NCBI GenBank assembly: GCA_905221605.1 | Contig: CAJNDS010002646.1 | Location: 910,146-974,145 of the forward strand | Length of the DNA stretch: 64,000 nt | Direction: 5' to 3' | Origin: Symbiodinium natans | Lineage: Eukaryota; Sar; Dinophyceae; Suessiales; Symbiodiniaceae | Shown here: in pieces, positions 29,150 to 38,800 of the stretch | How the letters are laid out: every line of letters starts with the position of its first letter | Numbering within the stretch: position 1 is the stretch's first letter | The notes under the pieces: model-generated | Database searches by the model: none | Told to the model about the DNA's origin: nothing | What the model saw: the letters and a program-made list of their open reading frames with translations, nothing else | Translations under genes and position numbers: made by a program

Positions 29150-31041
29150 GCAAAGGCTAGGGCAGAGCTTCTCGTGGATGGCGATCAGGGCAGTATTGAT
29201 CTCATTGAGAAGGCGATTGAGCGACTGAAGGGGCAAGGCCGCAGCGTGGTGACTACTGTTTCTGGGTTGTGCTTGGGAATGGTTTTTCCACTTCTTTCCT
29301 TATAAGGGAATTAACTTTCAAAGAATTTAACTTATAAGGGAACCTATTCCTAAATAATTTTCAGAGGGTTTGAAGCACAGCTCAGGTTTTTGCAGAGCCA
29401 AGAAGAGTGGACAGCAAGCGGTGGCGAGCTTTCTTTCGAGAGCGGCTCATTACGTTTTGTCCCGTGCCCCGTCGCAGAGGTCAAGAGGCCACTGATGTTG
29501 CCATCGAAGCTCGACTGGTGCGCTTGTCCCAGTTACTATATCCCCCTTTGGGAATTATTTTTCATTTTTGTTTATGTAAAACCCAAGGGGGTATTGAAGA
29601 TTTTATTTCTATTAAGGTTCTAAGGGGAGTATAGGTTACCAGATGATCTGTGTGTAGCCCTGCTGACGGCTGACGCTGGCTTTGTGGACATTGTTGGGGA
29701 TGTCGCTGCTTCAAGAGACATGACCGTCTTCATCCCAGAGACGAGCGGAAATGTTGTTCGAAAGTACAGAACAACCAGTGCTGCTGTGGTGCCCATACAA
29801 TCCCAGAGCTTGAGCAAGGAGGGTCCCAGGGTAAGAGCCATTCTACACCCGGACGGAAGTGGGAGCGTCGAGATGGCAGAGCCCTGGCAATGCCCGATGG
29901 GAGACGCGGAGGCTGAGCAGCTCACGCAGTTCTTGCAGGACCTGGGCTATCATGGGGAGCGCGGATTCCTTGTGCAGGCCATCGCAAAGTTTTGGGTCGC
30001 ACACCGACTGGGGCCACTGACTGTCTACCCAGCTGGGCTAGGATGTGCGTCAATGCACAAGGAAATTCAAGCTGCAGGCCCTGAAGCATCATGGACTCGG
30101 TACAGCCGCGACCTGGCATTTTTCCTCCCCATCACAAAGGCTCCAACCAAGACCATGCACAACGTTAAGGAGTATGGCACCACGCATGCAATGGCAGTTT
30201 TCGAGGGTGGAGGCCCCTTCACCATCAAGGCCTTGGTGGTGGTACTGTACCCTTTTCCTTTTTTTGGTTTAAGGTTCCCTTAGAAAGTAACCAACCAAAA
30301 AACGGGTGACCTTATGAAAAGATGGTTACTGGGGTACCAAGAGGCATCGAGAGACATGGTGGAACAAGCTTTGCGCAGATTGGGATATTTGGATGGCCAC
30401 TTGAGCTGCGACTTGGCTGAGGCATTGCTTGCTTTTGTGAACCTTCCAGAAACTTGGCAGCCCACTGGTGCCCGTTTCCTTTTTTTGGTTCAACATTCCC
30501 TTAGCCATTCCCTGATAAGTTACCAACCCCAAGCAAGGGTGCCCTTGTTTATAGCTTCTGGGCTACCAAGGAAAACTACAAGGCACTGAAAAGATGCGAG
30601 GCTCTGCCTACAGCTGCCGACGCTGTGTCGGACGTGGTGGAGAAGCTGCACCATGCTTTTTTGGCCCATGATACTGGTGGCCGATGGCGCGTTGCCCCAA
30701 GTGACACCCAAGTCCGCAAAAAACTGTGCAAGCACGGCTTCTTGATTCACGAGGCGGCGTCACGGAGCGAAGTGCTGGAAGCGATGCAGAAGTTTGCACG
30801 TAGCCGTGGCTTGATGCAGATGCGAAGCTACGTCGGATACGTCTTCCGGATTCAGCAGTACATGTGTCGCTCAAGGCCCAGCAAGGTTGGAAGCGTTGAC
30901 TTCCGGGACCTGAGAAGGCCTTTTGCAAAAGAAGTAGGTCTTAGGGTAGTTTAGGGTTTAGGGTTTAGGGTTTAGGGTCTAGGGAAGATCATCCTCGCAA
31001 CGCCCAAGTCCCTGAAGTGCTCTGAAGCAACATGTCCTTAG
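29150..31041 (+). CDS. NYN-domain protein (PIN-like nuclease family), 6 exons
   Basis: Exons: 29150-29257, 29386-29531, 29635-30229, 30344-30448, 30571-30933, 30988-31041. They total 1371 nt with no internal stop, giving 456 residues with the true N-terminus unseen. Residues 1-100 match the NYN fold: AELLVDGDQGSIDLIEKAIE (first Asp site), then VFAEPRRVDSKRWRAFF, EATDVAIEARLVRLSQ (second Asp) and LLTADAGFVDIVGDVA in place of the usual [ST]GDGDF. NYN proteins are metal-dependent RNases or RNA-binding relatives. One acidic position of the last motif is changed, so activity is uncertain. The C-terminal 300 residues are not recognised. Introns 1-4 are each one inverted-repeat element plus a 4-bp duplication; donors are GT, GT, GC and GA. 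Intron 5 (54 nt) is TTTAGGG-like DNA; without splicing there, the protein would stop at 30952. The acceptor ATATAG was chosen for exon 1 because a stop lies just upstream in frame. Confidence 0.8.
29262..29385. mobile_element. M11 inverted-repeat element forming NYN intron 1
   Basis: The ends CTGGGTTGTGCTT and AAGCACAGCTCAG are inverted copies with two mismatches. GTTT flanks both sides (29258-29261, 29386-29389). The intron is 29258-29385: GT from the first duplication copy, AG from the element's last bases. The interior holds TTATAAGGGAA twice in direct orientation (29301, 29331). Confidence 0.8.
29536..29634. mobile_element. M4 inverted-repeat element forming NYN intron 2
   Basis: The ends CTATATCCCC and GGGGAGTATAG, with GTTA on both sides (29532-29535, 29635-29638). 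The intron is 29532-29634 with GT from the duplication and AG from the element. Homologous copies lie at 13662-13750 and 55481-55577, with an interrupted copy around 56376-56576. Confidence 0.9.
30232..30341. mobile_element. M3 inverted-repeat element forming NYN intron 3
   Basis: The element starts CTTGG and ends GGGGTACCAAG, with AGGC on both sides (30228-30231, 30342-30345). Splicing that restores the frame uses GC within the first AGGC (30230) and AG within the second (30342-30343). The interior has the M3 signature GGTTCCCTTAGAAAGTAACC. Confidence 0.9.
30453..30570. mobile_element. M3 inverted-repeat element forming NYN intron 4
   Basis: The ends CTTGGCAGCCCACTGG and TTCTGGGCTACCAAG, with GAAA on both sides (30449-30452, 30571-30574). 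The frame-restoring intron is 30449-30570, a GA-AG intron whose donor GA is in the first duplication copy. The joined codons read LPENYKALKR. It is a second copy of the same family in one gene, 220 bp from the first. Confidence 0.9.
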
Positions 31042-31964
31042 CCGTCCAGTGCAGTAGGAGGGATGGAGCTGGGTAGATGTTGCAGACATTGTAGACATTG
31101 TCGTTCTGGCCTTTTAGGTCCAAAGTGGGGTTTGCGAGAATAAAGGACCCCCTCATCTAGACCCTCAAATACTAGGATCCCCTTATAGTAAGGACTCCGA
31201 CAAGGTACCCCAATATCGTAAGCCCCCCAAAACCCTAATTTAGACCCTATATATAAACCCTAAATTTGTAATGTAGCTTGAAGATGGGCCAGTTGGTAGC
31301 TCAGGTTTGCTAGCCCCGCCCCACGCCCCAAAGCCCAAATGCCGCTGAAGCTCTGCGGGCTGACTAGGGCTTAGGGTTTAGGGTTCAGGGTTTAGGTTTT
31401 AGGGTTCAGGGTTTAGGGTTGAGGGTTGAGGGTTTAGGGTTCAGGCTTCAGGCTTCAGGCTTCAGGGTTTAGGGTTAGATGAAGACTGTGCTTCATACAT
31501 CTTCTGTCCGCAACGAGAACATACGGAAAACGCGCTATTCGAACGAACTCCGAAGCCCAAAGCTCTCTAGGGGCTCTCGGAAGATTGCAGGGCTTCAGGG
31601 GTTCTGGGGGTCTCAGGATTCAGGGATGAGGGTTTGGGGTTTAGGGTTTGGAGAATCCTCATATCGTTTAGGCTTCAGGGTTTAGGGCTTAGGGTTTGTA
31701 GGGTTGAGGACTGACCAGTTGTCAACGCAAGAATGCCTCCGGCACGACTGGAGTTTCAAGGCGGACCAACCTGCGTTTCTATGGGATTAAGCCCTAAGGC
31801 CGTAAGCCCCTAAACCCTAAAACCCACTAGCCCCTGTAGCCTGAACCCTTTTCAGCGGCATACGAGGGCCAACCCATTTTTTGTGTTTTTGTTATTTTTT
31901 GTTTTTTTATTTTTTTTGGGGGGGTTGGGTTTTTTGGGGGGGTTGAGGTTTTGGGTGGGTGTAG
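31042..31964. repeat. 3' flank of NYN gene, M7-like element, G-type repeats
   Basis: Unique sequence to 31130, an M7-like hairpin (about 31135-31235), then TTTAGGG and TTCAGGG variants. A small open piece at 31334-31366 reads QMPLKLCGLT and might be an exon. T-rich and G-rich runs occupy 31880-31950. Confidence 0.5.
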
Positions 31965-32058
31965 GATCTCTGTCGGCCAGGCGGGGAAAGGATTGGACTT
32001 GGCCGTGAACGATGAAGTGCCCTGGCATCCGGTGTATGGGATTCGCCAGGCCAAACCG
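31965..32058 (+). CDS. Candidate exon
   Basis: GGGTGTAG precedes and GTTTTGGG follows an open frame reading ISVGQAGKGLDLAVNDEVPW then HPVYGIRQAKP. GT-AG borders and a strongly protein-like composition. No family is recognised. Minus-strand ORFs here are shadows. Confidence 0.55.
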
Positions 32059-32197
32059 GTTTTGGGTTTTGGGTTTTGGGTTTAGGGTTTAGCCCTAACC
32101 CCCTCAAGACCCTAACCCCCTAACCCCCCAAACCCCTAGTCCACCAAACCCTAGAAACTCAACATGCGCCCAGACAATCGGGAGATCACCTTTTAAG

Positions 32198-32252
32198 GCA
32201 ACCCGAGCAGATGCTTGCACTTGATCTCACTCCCGCCATCGTCGAGCTCTGA
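32198..32252 (+). CDS. Candidate terminal exon with stop
   Basis: CCTTTTAAG precedes an open frame reading QPEQMLALDLTPAIVEL then TGA at 32250-32252. It may be the last exon of the gene carrying 31965-32058. A longer ORF in another frame (32215-32562) runs into non-coding-looking sequence and is not preferred. Confidence 0.45.
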
Positions 32253-33130
32253 AAGGTTAAAGTTTGCCACGCTGCAATTCTCGCAGCTACTGAAGTCAGG
32301 GCGGGTCCCAGTACCACATGCGTGCGCCTTGCCAGCCCTGCACTACTCCCATCCTAGCAAGGATGATAGTATGTTTTGTGTATGTTCGGGGTACCTCTAT
32401 TTTGACCCACATGTCAAAATTGGTACACTGCACTGTTTTGAGGCGGTAGGGTTAAGGTTCTGGGTCTTTGTCCCAGAGGCCTTGGGTCAAGGGCTTTTGC
32501 GAGCCACAGCAACGACTGAATCCCAAAGGCCCCACATAATTGAGGCTTCTAGGTTTTTGTAGGGCTGAATTCTAGTGACCCTAAACCCTAAACCCTAAAC
32601 CCTAAACCCTAAACCCTAAACCCTAAACCTTAATTTGGGATCAAGGTTCGGGTTCATGTGTAGTACGGGGACCCTAGACCACATGAGTCCTCAACCCAAC
32701 TCCACAGCCCTAAGCCCTAAACCCTGCCTGGGGCTATTTTTCCGGCAATGTTCAGGGGTATGCCCCATACTTGGGCAGTTAGAACCTACTAGTTTGTATA
32801 GGGCGTTGGGGTCATCTGAGGGAAGCATCGTGGGTTCTTAGAATGGTCCGAAACTAAAGCTTAAACCCTAAACCCTAAACCCTAATCCCTTTGAAGTGTT
32901 CTGATGTATGGGCCCTCAATTTGTACAGGGTATAAGGGGGTCCCCTTCTAAGGGCCCACACTAATTAAGGGACCATGTAACTACCCCTAAACCCTAAACC
33001 CTAACTGCTAAACCCTAAACCCTAAACCCTAAACCCTAAAACCCTAAAACCCTAAACCCTAAACCCTAAACCCTAAACCCTAAACCCTAAACTTAAACCC
33101 TAAGTGCTGAACCCGAAGCCGAGAGCTCAG
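32253..33130. repeat. 3' flank and telomere-like spacer
   Basis: Unique sequence to about 32570, a CCCTAAA array (32578-32627), a short hairpin element (32890-32985) and further CCCTAAA with CCCTAAAA variants. No gene is supported. Confidence 0.5.
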
Positions 33131-33196
33131 GCCACATCCACCCCGGCAGGATCGGAGGCGGAAAGCAGACCCCGAAGAAAAGCTCCTTCTTGCTGG
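33131..33196 (+). CDS. Candidate 66-nt exon
   Basis: GAGCTCAG precedes and GTTTAAGG follows a phase-0 exon reading ATSTPAGSEAESRPRRKAPS then CW. GT-AG borders, CCCTAAA left, TTTAGGG right. Basic and low-complexity, like a disordered segment. Confidence 0.5.
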
Positions 33197-34344
33197 GTTT
33201 AAGGTTTAGGGTTTAGGGCTTAGGGTTTAGGGTTTAGGGTTTAGGGTTTAGGGTTTAGGGTTCTATGTGCTACGCTGTTGTGGGTTATGTCCGGCATATG
33301 GGGGGGGGGGGGGGGGGGCGTGGGGTGCTGAAATGACCTACCATATTGTAGGGTTTTGGGAGTCACCACTCCCTGCTCTTCTTAGCAAAGAGCCCTTTAC
33401 ACCCCGAAACGAACCTTACAACTCAGGGCCTATCACATCCTTTACAAACCCTTAAACCTTTTGTAGGCCGTAAAGCACTCAAAAACAAGAGGGAAAAACC
33501 GCCTAAAACGAGAAACGGCGAAATCCCAAAGCCCTAAATCCCGTAAGTCCTAAGCCCCCTGGGTAAAGGTTCAGGGTCGCAGAGTCGTAGAGCTTTGGGT
33601 TCGCTGCAGCGATGGGTTTCAAAACTCTGGCGGCCACTGCCGGCGGTTGCTAACAGCCGCCACACAACTCCCCGAACCCCAAGTGAGATAAGGTTTAATT
33701 GAGAGCTGTTCGGCCTGTTTACTAGGACCCAGTATTCCCTTTTTCGGGGTTGAGGTTTCCTTATAAGCTCTAGGTTACTCTTGGGTCTAGTTTAAGTAGG
33801 TAGTAGGGAGGGGGGCAGAAGAAGATCCATTTGTACGCAAAGGTTGAGGGTTCCAGGATTTGGGGTTTTATGCCTAGGGCTCGTTGGGCTTCATTAGGGT
33901 TTCAGGCTTTTGGATGTGCAGTCTGGGTAGAGGGTTTTCGTCTTGCCCGGATTCGTTTGCAATTTTTACTAAGCTGAATCCCTAAACTTGTAAACTTGGG
34001 ATGTCCCCCTTCTACGAACAGTCCTTAGTAGGGATTATAATAGGGGGTACTATCGTCACAATGAAGGACTCTTCATGTTAGGGGGAGCATCGCAACCCTA
34101 CACCCAAACCCTAAACCCTGAGGTTTGCGATTTCACGACCAAGACATGGACCCCATGTCTTCCATGACTGCCGTGGGGCTAGGGTACCCCCCAGAGTCCT
34201 TGTTACCGAAACTGAACCCTTGTAGTAGCCCCAAACCCTAAACCCTAAGCCCTAAACCCTAAACCCTAAACCCTAAACCCTAAACCCTAAACCCTAAACC
34301 CTAAACCCTGTCGACTTTGAGCCCTAAGCCCTGGCGATTCCCAG
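33197..34344. repeat. Intron-like block with G-run and M5 element
   Basis: TTTAGGG arm, G-run at 33301-33318, a unique core containing a possible short exon at 33610-33645 (reading MGFKTLAATAGG after CGCTGCAG), an M10-like piece at 33719-33795, an M5 element at 33996-34095 and a CCCTAAA arm (34225-34310). Confidence 0.55.
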
Positions 34345-34410
34345 AAAGGCCGCATCGACGGCCACGCCAGCATCGAACACTGTTTGCAGCGAAGGCTGGC
34401 TACCCAGACT
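34345..34410 (+). CDS. Candidate exon
   Basis: ATTCCCAG precedes an open frame reading KGRIDGHASIEHCLQRRLAT. CCCTAAA lies to the left and TTTAGGG follows immediately on the right. No family is recognised. Confidence 0.45.
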
Positions 34411-34770
34411 TTAGGGTTTAGGGTTTAGGGTTTAGGGTTTACGATTTAGGGTTAAGGGTGGATCCGTTCCTAAGAATGACACAGTTGTAGTATGGGGTAC
34501 TATTTGCGGGTTCTACTTTTGGATCCTCTACGAGGTCTGGCTCGTGCTGCGTGCGTAACCGAGGGCCGAGGGCTTGGGCTAAGGGTTTTTGGGTTAAGGT
34601 TGATAGGGCTGACGGACTCATTTATGGCTTGTTTAGGGGCGTAGGTGGTTTAAGGCTTTAGGTGTTTCAGGTTTGGGTTTTTTGGGACTCAATCGGAGGG
34701 ACTCTCTAACCAAGGGCGAACTTGGGGCTACATAGGTATAGAAAAGGATAACAGGCTCAGATTATGCAGC

Positions 34771-35160
34771 ATGCAGGCTATTGGCCTTGCAGCTACTACG
34801 ACTGTCACCTGCCCGGGTCTCCACTTCCAGTGGAAGGGAGAATCCTGGAGCTTACTCCCACAAAGGGGTGTGCAGCAAGGCGGCACCCACTCTGCCATTC
34901 TCTTCGCCTACGTTCTGGGTCTGGCTGTTGAAGAGGCTTCTTGGGACCAGCCTTGCACGTTTGGTTGTGCCTTCGTGGACGACCTGCTTCTCAGTTTGCG
35001 GAATTGGCACCAGGCGATTCGTTTTGCTCCCGCAATTGGTGCAGAGTCTGGCAGAACTCGGCCTGCCCCTCAACCTCAAGAAAACGAAGATCATGTCACA
35101 TGCCTGGCACGTTGCGGCAAGGGCGAGACCTATTCTTTTCCGGCTGACTCTGTAGTCTAA
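34771..35160 (+). pseudogene. Reverse transcriptase fragment, LINE-type, frameshifted
   Basis: The frame shows the RT motifs RGVQQGGTHSAILFAYVL and CAFVDDLLLSL (the [YF]xDD catalytic box, here FVDD). The next conserved block, ELGLPLNLKKTKIM, lies in another frame (about 35040-35105), so there is a frameshift after the DD box. Only the palm and thumb entry of a non-LTR retrotransposon are present, with no endonuclease or ends. It is a dead fragment. Confidence 0.85.
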
Positions 35161-35430
35161 GGGTGTCACCAGGGTGTCATGTGAAAAGACTCATTTTTTT
35201 CCGTATGCGGTTTGGGGTTCAGGGACGTTCAGGGAAAGGGTTGCCATTTAAGCTGCGAACTGTGCGTCCTCGGCGACATAAACCCTAAACCCTTTTTGGG
35301 CTTCATTCGGTTTCCAAGCCCTAAACCCTAAACCCTGAACCCTGAACCCTGAGCCCAAAAACTCTTTAGATGCCCACGAAACAATCCTGAGGTGCGGCAT
35401 CCCAGCCTTTGCTTACGCACTGACATGAAG
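35161..35430. other. Spacer between RT fragment and M6 element
   Basis: Short CCCTAAA runs at 35280-35350 and otherwise unique sequence. No gene is seen. Confidence 0.5.
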
Positions 35431-35513
35431 TCATGTACCTAAATAGGGAATACTTAGGCCCCAAAGTCCCTATATAGGAGGTACTTTAAGGCCCAAGTAC
35501 TCCCTATTTAGGT
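35431..35513. mobile_element. M6 element, left part, interrupted by the hAT insertion
   Basis: The left end TCATGTACCTAAATAGGG and the body run to ATTTAGGT. The rest (ACATGGACCCTTA) lies at 43839-43853, after the 8.3-kb hAT element. Deleting the insertion and one ATTTAGGT rebuilds a normal M6 right end, TTTAGGTACATGGACCC. Confidence 0.85.
35506..35513. repeat. Target-site duplication of the hAT element, left copy
   Basis: ATTTAGGT, repeated exactly at 43831-43838. Eight bases is the size expected for hAT transposons. Confidence 0.9.
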
Positions 35514-35520
35514 CTAGGTA

Positions 35521-35730
35521 GGCATTTCACGACGTGCTACACGTTAGCACGCCACGTTGCACGGATTGCCACGTTAGCGTGATTCATTTCACTTGCTCCC
35601 ACGTGTAACATTTCCCGAGCGGCACGTGTTATAGCAGAAACGATCATTCCGAAATCGATGCTGGCACGTGTAACAGCTGGCGTGAAATCTTGTCGTTGTT
35701 GACACGGGCTGTGTGACGTCTACGGCAGGC
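35521..35730. promoter_or_regulatory. Subterminal motif cluster of the hAT element
   Basis: CACGTGTAAC, CACGTGTTAT and CACGTGTAAC occur at about 35599, 35623 and 35662, and ACACGTTAGCACG and CCACGTTAGCGTG near 35541 and 35569. The right end has ACGTGCTAACC and GCACGTTAACACG (43785-43815). Clustered short repeats inside the ends are the usual binding sites of hAT transposases. The promoter of the transposase probably overlaps. Confidence 0.6.
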
Positions 35731-35846
35731 CCAAGTGGAGAGCAGGAGTTGTGAACAGAAGTTGCAGAGCTGCGAAACACATGAGCAGACAAGACCCATG
35801 AGGGATTTCCAGTGCCTGAGCATCTTCTTGTTTGAGGGTCGAGGCC

Positions 35847-38800
35847 ATGGGGCGCCGCGGCTTTGACAATCGCAACAACAAGCATGTCATGGAGCTGCTC
35901 GTCCCAAGTCACCTCGTGCTGCTGCAGCCTGGGGAATCCAAGAGGATCAACTTGCACTACGGCGGCCACGAGAGCTTTGAGGTCCCAGGAACGGCGAAGT
36001 GCGGGCGATACAAGTGCAGGCATTGCCCGGCCTTTTTCAGCGGTGATGCACGCAGGGCTGCTCGGCATTATCTGCCCACGGGACTTCCCAAGAGCTTCTT
36101 GGTTGCATGTTTTAGGGGCTTGAAACAGTCGAGTGATCAAGTTTGGGGGGTTCAGTCTGCCGTTAGCAAAGAGTTTGTCTGAGCAGTGCGCAATGGTTCT
36201 GGAACTGGGTTTCGGAGTGTTGAAACTGCTTCTGGAAGAGGTTGTACAGTTTTCAAGTCTCTAGAGATGTCAATATCGGTCTCGTCTTGGAAAACGCTCC
36301 TATGAACGTGATTTGGAGTGTTGAAATTGCCCATAGACTTGGGTTCAGTAGGTGTCCAGCCCAGTTGGTTTCGGGGTCTCAGAAAGGGATTTGGGCGCCG
36401 AAGCTGATCAGGAATCGGTGTTGTGAGGTGTCCAAACTGCTTGCAGTAGTGGGCTTTGGAATGACTTTGGGGGGTTCCAAACTGAGATTTCAGCTTGCTC
36501 TCCAGTTAGAGGGACTGCTTGGCCGCTGACTCATGCAGGCTTTTGGTCCAGTGGCGATGCTGCCGGGGTGTCGCTCTGCACAGCTCCGCCGCTCAATCTT
36601 GTGGGGCAGCTGGCGGATCTCAACTGTGTCGAGCACCTGAAGGCCGGTGACAAAAGAACGTTTGGTGACATGTCATCACAAGAGCTTCCCTTCTTGATAC
36701 TCTTGCGGCTTCGGGTAGTTTGTCCGAGTCTGTCCGAAGTCTGTCCGAAGTCTGTCCGAAGTCTGTCCGAAGTCTGTCCGAAGTCTGTCCAGGCCCGGGC
36801 GTTCTTGGCTGGCGACGATGTGTCCAACATGGGCACCATGACGGATGCTCCCCCGAGGAAAAAGAAGGGTGATGCTGCCGAGCAAAACTGGGACATCTTG
36901 TCGGCTTCACTCACTGATCCCAGCCGTTACCGAGTGGATGCGGCCAACAAGAAGGACGTGTCTCGCCTCCTGGCTGTTGCTTTCAGCACGGGCGGTGTTC
37001 CGAGTAACTTTGCGGAGAACTACCACTTCAAGTTGGCCATGAAGACTTTGCAGGAGATGCTTGTGGGCTCTGCGCCATGGAAACCACCTGGACGCAAGGA
37101 TCTCGCCAAGATGCGCCCGCTGGAGTCTGCTGCAGCAGTCCACGACACGTCTGTTTGGATGGCTTCCGTTCGACACTTGACTTTGGCCGTCGATGGCCGC
37201 AAGATGGCCGAGGGCAGGTTCAAGGAGTCGATGCTGAACACTGCTGTGGCGCTCTCAGTTGCTGGCCTTGAAGCGCAGTTTTGGCTGCTTGAACTTACCT
37301 GGAAGGCAGTTTGGGCTACCTAAAACTTGTTTTTGAGGTTTCCAAAGCACTCCGGGCCGCTCTTGCCCCAGAAAACTGCTGCAAGCGACACAGGGTCCAG
37401 CTATATGTTGTGTGTCTTCGCCCCAAATGCAGTTTGGGCTGCCTAAAACTTGGTTTTGAGGTTTGCGGAACACTCAGGGCGGCTCCTGCTGCCTGCTATT
37501 GCTTGAATGGGTCCAGCTAGTGCTTCAGCTTCTGTGTGTTCACCCCAAATGCAGTTTGGGCCCCCTAAAACTTGTTTTTGAGGTTTCCCAAACAATCAGG
37601 GCAGCTCCTGCCGCAGAAAATTGCTTCCAGCTGAATACTGTTTTTGGGAATTGAAACAACGTTTTGCATCCTTGAAACGGTTGCCAGCCACTCGGGCCGG
37701 CTCCTGCCATGAAGCCTGCCCACATGAAACCTACAATTTTGCTTGCTACTGCTGCTCTTGGGATTTCGTCCTTTGCCCACTCGTTAAACAGCGTGAAACT
37801 ACGTTGTGGAGGCGCGTGATTTTCCCCCTCTCCGCGGACGGGAGCGGTGGCCCGTTGTTTCCAAGTGGACTGTGAGCGTGTCTCCACCAAAACGATGCTG
37901 TCCTACTTGAAACGCAGTTTTGGCTACTTGAAACACGTGTCCAGGTCAATTAGCGTTTGCTGAAAGCCAGTCAAGCCAGTCGTTGACAGCGCAAGGTCGT
38001 GGGCTGTGGCGAGGAGCGCTTCTTGAGGTCGGAGGACATGAGTGCGGTTCCGAAGGACACGGACCACACAGCCGAGTACGTCGAGGCCATCTTTTCGCAG
38101 GTTGATGGTCATCCGGCCCCCTCTGTGCCGGTCAACCTGGTCGCTGCTGTGGTCATGGATAGCCCAAATGTCAACAAGGCTGCCATGAAAGTCTTGGCAG
38201 AGAAGTACCCAAGCATCGCCTTCTTGCCCTGCGCTTTCCACGCGCTGGACAATTTCTTCGGGAAGCTCGTGAAGAACGTCGAGCTCTTGGACAGGGCACG
38301 TCACTGTGCCAAGCGCCTGACGAAGTTCGCTTCCTCGAAGTCGCGGGTGCGTGCTGCGTTGCAACGTCTCGCAGCCAAGCAGGCTCGCCGCAGATCGCGC
38401 GCTGCAGGCAAGAAGTGCCACGCAGTGTTCTATGTTACGGTCCGCAAGTCTCGCCACTACCCCGTGATGAGGCAGGTCAAGCGGGCCTACCAGATGAACC
38501 TGCCGGCCTTCTTATACTTTCGGACCGACGAGGCCAAGAATGTGTGCGCTCCCTTCAAGCACTGGGAGGCCGTCCATCGCATTGCTGTGCGCAGTCGGGC
38601 TGCGTTTGTGCAGCTGGCCAAGTTTTTCCTGGCCATCCTCAAGCCCGTCATGCGGAAATTGCGGTTGGTGGATGCAGCCAGTGCGACCTTGCCGCATTTG
38701 CTGCTTCATTTGATCGACTTGAGGCATGACCTAATCGCTGCATTCCAGAACATGGGCTACAGCTACCGCTTGATGCGTGCGAAAGACGATGTGGACATCG

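Noticed and set aside
32215-32562. 115-codon + strand ORF
   Set aside because: Only its first part overlaps exon-like sequence, and a different frame there (32198-32252) has an acceptor and a stop. The rest has no motif.
36531-36914. Minus-strand ORFs with repeated LRTDFGQTSDR
   Set aside because: They are the antisense of the 11-bp minisatellite in transposase exon 2.
37305-37660. CRISPR array
   Set aside because: Units are about 122 bp with similarity along their length, there are no short palindromic repeats with unique spacers and no cas genes, and the context is eukaryotic.
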